DNA of 15,097 bases, taken from contig CAMPIQ010000088.1 of assembly GCA_946886475.1 (NCBI GenBank), positions 1 through 15,097 of the forward strand, in the 5' to 3' direction. The position numbers and the translations under genes are program-made. Position 1 is the stretch's first letter. The number at the start of each line of letters is the position of its first letter. The stretch is from an uncultured Chitinophagales bacterium. GTDB taxonomy: Bacteria; Bacteroidota; Bacteroidia; Chitinophagales; Chitinophagaceae. Under the pieces are notes generated by a model. That model did no database searches. It was given only the letters and a program-made list of their open reading frames with translations, and was not told where the DNA came from. Positions 13,806-15,097 of the stretch are shown here, in pieces.

Positions 13806-14701
13806 TGGATGCTGGACTGTAGCCAGTGAATGACGGGTAAAGCATCAGGAGGAAACCATTTATAGCCCGGATCTTTTTTAAACCAGGTCATTTGCCTTTT
13901 GGCATATTGCCTGGTATTTTTTTTAATCAGATCAACTGCTTCATTCAGGGAACAGCTGCCGTTAAAATGGCTGAATAATTCTTTATAACCTACGGTCTGC
14001 AAGGCATTGAGATGCTGATAAGGCAGCAGCGACCGGGCTTCCGTTTCCAAACCCATCTGCATCATATTATCTACGCGCTGATGAATGCGGCTAACCAATT
14101 CTTCTTTCGGCAATTCCAAACCTGTACTGATGATATTAAAATCCCTTTTTGCTTTTTTACCTGTTTTGAAATTGTTGACCGACCGGCCCGTGGCTCTATA
14201 CACTTCAAGGGCCCGCATCAGCCTGTGCGGATTTTTGATCTCCGCTGATGCATAAAATAAAGGATCATGTATCTGAACCTGCTGCTGTAACCAGGCTAAG
14301 CCTTTTTGTTTGTATTCTTCGATTACTGATGCGCGAATTAGCAAGGGCACTTCGGGTATGGGATCAAGACCTTCACAAAATGCCTTTATATACAAACCGG
14401 TACCACCCACCATCACCACAATGTCCTTTTTATCGAAGAGTGCACTGCATTTCTGTAAGGCATAGGATTCAAAATCTGCTGCGGTTACTTTATCGTGAAT
14501 GGAATGAGTGGCAATGAAATGATGTGTTACCGCAGATAATTCCTCAGCCGACGGTCTTGCCACCCCAATATTCAGTTCCTTATAACACTGACGGCTATCC
14601 GCAGAAATGATCTCAGTTTGAAAATGCCTGGCTACATCAATGGCCACTGATGTTTTACCTACTGCCGTTGGCCCCGCAATGATGATAACAGTCTTTTGCA
14701 T
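13802..14701 (-). CDS. miaA: tRNA dimethylallyltransferase
   Basis: This 299-aa enzyme transfers a dimethylallyl group to N6 of A37 in tRNAs that read codons starting with U (EC 2.5.1.75). The P-loop GPTAVGKT lies at 10-17, DSRQCY at 35-40 in the conserved substrate-binding segment, VGGTGLYIKA at 98-107, and the conserved LQTVGYKEL and KKNTRQYAKRQMTWFKKD segments lie in the C-terminal quarter. Length is usual for bacteria. It converges on the histidine kinase gene: the two stop codons share the bases CTAA, leaving no room for a separate terminator. Upstream is a gene-free stretch of about 400 bp with repeats. A weak minus-strand promoter-like pair (TTTG, 17 nt, TACATTTC) lies at 14807-14835. 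Confidence 0.98.
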   Translation of the reverse strand: MQKTVIIIAGPTAVGKTSVAIDVARHFQTEIISADSRQCYKELNIGVARPSAEELSAVTHHFIATHSIHDKVTAADFESYALQKCSALFDKKDIVVMVGGTGLYIKAFCEGLDPIPEVPLLIRASVIEEYKQKGLAWLQQQVQIHDPLFYASAEIKNPHRLMRALEVYRATGRSVNNFKTGKKAKRDFNIISTGLELPKEELVSRIHQRVDNMMQMGLETEARSLLPYQHLNALQTVGYKELFSHFNGSCSLNEAVDLIKKNTRQYAKRQMTWFKKDPGYKWFPPDALPVIHWLQSSIH

Positions 14702-14870
14702 TAAGATCCAGCCAGGAAAGTTTAAACAGAATGTTTTAAAAGAAGGTAACTAACTATTTTGTGATAATGGATGCTAAATTATAAAGATCAATCTTACATT
14801 ATTGTTGAAATGTATAGAGAAAATAAAAAAACAAATGGCCGCCGACCCCACCGGTCATGCCGGCGAATGG

Positions 14871-15023
14871 CCCTACATTCTTATTTCTTGTTTTCCTTGT
14901 TCGAATGTTCAACCGGACATGCCGGCGAATGGCCACAACAATAATGTCGATATAATATGCAAAAGGGCCATTCTCTGGCATGTCCCTACGTTCTTACTTC
15001 TGCTGTTACTTGTTCGAATGTTC
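14871..15023 (+). repeat. 40-bp T-rich spacer repeat, two copies
   Basis: 14871-14910 and 14984-15023 align without gaps over 40 bp with 6 differences. Both begin CCCTAC and end CTTGTTCGAATGTTC. Each follows a core copy, in direct orientation for the first and reversed for the second. Confidence 0.8.
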
Positions 15024-15097
15024 GATATTCTTTTTCCTTGTTCGTTTGTTCAACCGGACATGCCGGCGAATGGCCACAACAATAATGTCGATATAAT
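14891..15097 (+). repeat. 66-bp direct duplication, period 141 bp
   Basis: 14891-14956 and 15032-15097 match at 64 of 66 positions; the only difference is AA versus TT in the TCGAATG/TCGTTTG segment. Each includes one core and the tail ACAACAATAATGTCGATAT. The second copy ends exactly at the window edge, so the true repeat may be longer. Confidence 0.9.
14915..14985. repeat. Long imperfect hairpin formed by opposed cores
   Basis: The core at 14915-14934 pairs with the inverted core at 14966-14985 over 20 bp. One of the two differing positions can be a G-U pair in RNA on the plus strand. The loop is 31 nt (14935-14965). No T-tract follows. Confidence 0.7.

Larger units (their letters stand above)
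14851..15075. repeat. Repeat cores GG(A/T)CATGCCGGCGAATGGCC, three direct copies and one inverted
   Basis: Direct copies lie at 14851-14872, 14913-14934 and 15054-15075, each with CC before the 20-bp core. They differ at one base (T or A). A fourth copy at 14966-14985 is in reverse orientation and differs at two positions. The core is an imperfect palindrome with GCCGGC at its centre, so each copy can fold on itself. This resembles intergenic repeat families of REP type rather than CRISPR, since spacing is irregular and spacers are related. Confidence 0.85.
14702..15097. other. Gene-free region upstream of miaA with a repeat array
   Basis: No convincing gene lies in these 396 bp. The first ~130 bp are AT-rich and should hold the miaA promoter; the best candidate, read on the minus strand, is TTTG (14832-14835), 17 nt, TACATTTC (14807-14814), which misses the -7 consensus by one base. 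From about 14837 a set of GC-rich 20-22-bp cores alternates with T-rich spacers and continues to the window edge. The open frame 14799-14981 on the minus strand runs through the repeats and is not credible as a gene. Confidence 0.7.

Noticed and set aside
14799..14981. 60-aa minus-strand frame in the repeat region
   Set aside because: It reads through the repeat cores and T-rich spacers, and its residues match what the repeats would give by chance.
14851..15097. CRISPR array
   Set aside because: Copies are few, irregularly spaced, in both orientations, and the spacers are themselves related; no cas gene is present.

Overview
The window looks like chromosomal DNA of a Bacteroidota bacterium, most plausibly a Chitinophagaceae-type soil or freshwater organism (inference, no search run). 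The signs are a ProRS of the short archaeal/eukaryote-like form, an OmpP1/FadL-type porin, a DUF4142 lipoprotein, a lipoprotein ending in a YWRLQxM...VDYxDIYF signature, mostly SD-less starts, and TAnnTTTG-like promoter elements. I see no rRNA, tRNA, CRISPR array, transposase or phage gene.

Layout. (1) 58-3792, minus strand: a tight four-gene operon, transcribed in the order small DoxX-like membrane protein, GH15 glucoamylase/trehalase-like hydrolase, four-helix membrane protein, and membrane-anchored short-chain dehydrogenase. Two of the junctions carry strong AGGAGG ribosome-binding sites, unlike the rest of the window. (2) 3793-4201: a 409-bp divergent spacer. (3) 4202-5073, plus strand: a DUF4142 lipoprotein overlapping by one base (TAATG) with a small type-1 copper protein, closed by a strong terminator. 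(4) 5170-6961, minus strand: four co-oriented genes, namely DUF488 protein, 2Fe-2S ferredoxin-like protein, an unrecognised 82-aa protein and an ECF sigma factor. (5) 7246-7788: a lipoprotein preceded by a perfect 9-bp inverted repeat. (6) 7948-9426: proS, divergent from (7) a Tyr/Asn/Ser-rich low-complexity lipoprotein (9600-10316) and (8) a FadL-like outer-membrane protein (10424-11971) with a clear terminator. (9) 12090-13805: an orphan membrane histidine kinase, overlapping tail to tail by 4 bp with (10) miaA. (11) 14702-15097: gene-free DNA ending in an array of related repeats, one of which has a flipped core; the array runs off the window.

How the genes may fit together. Regions 1-4 read like an envelope/stress accessory cluster: sugar hydrolase, dehydrogenase, small membrane proteins, DUF4142, cupredoxin, DUF488 and an ECF sigma factor of a type often found among such genes. 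That the sigma factor controls them is inference only. proS and miaA are ordinary translation genes. The least explained parts are the terminal repeat array, the ferredoxin/82-aa pair and the inverted repeats next to the 7246-7788 lipoprotein and the kinase.
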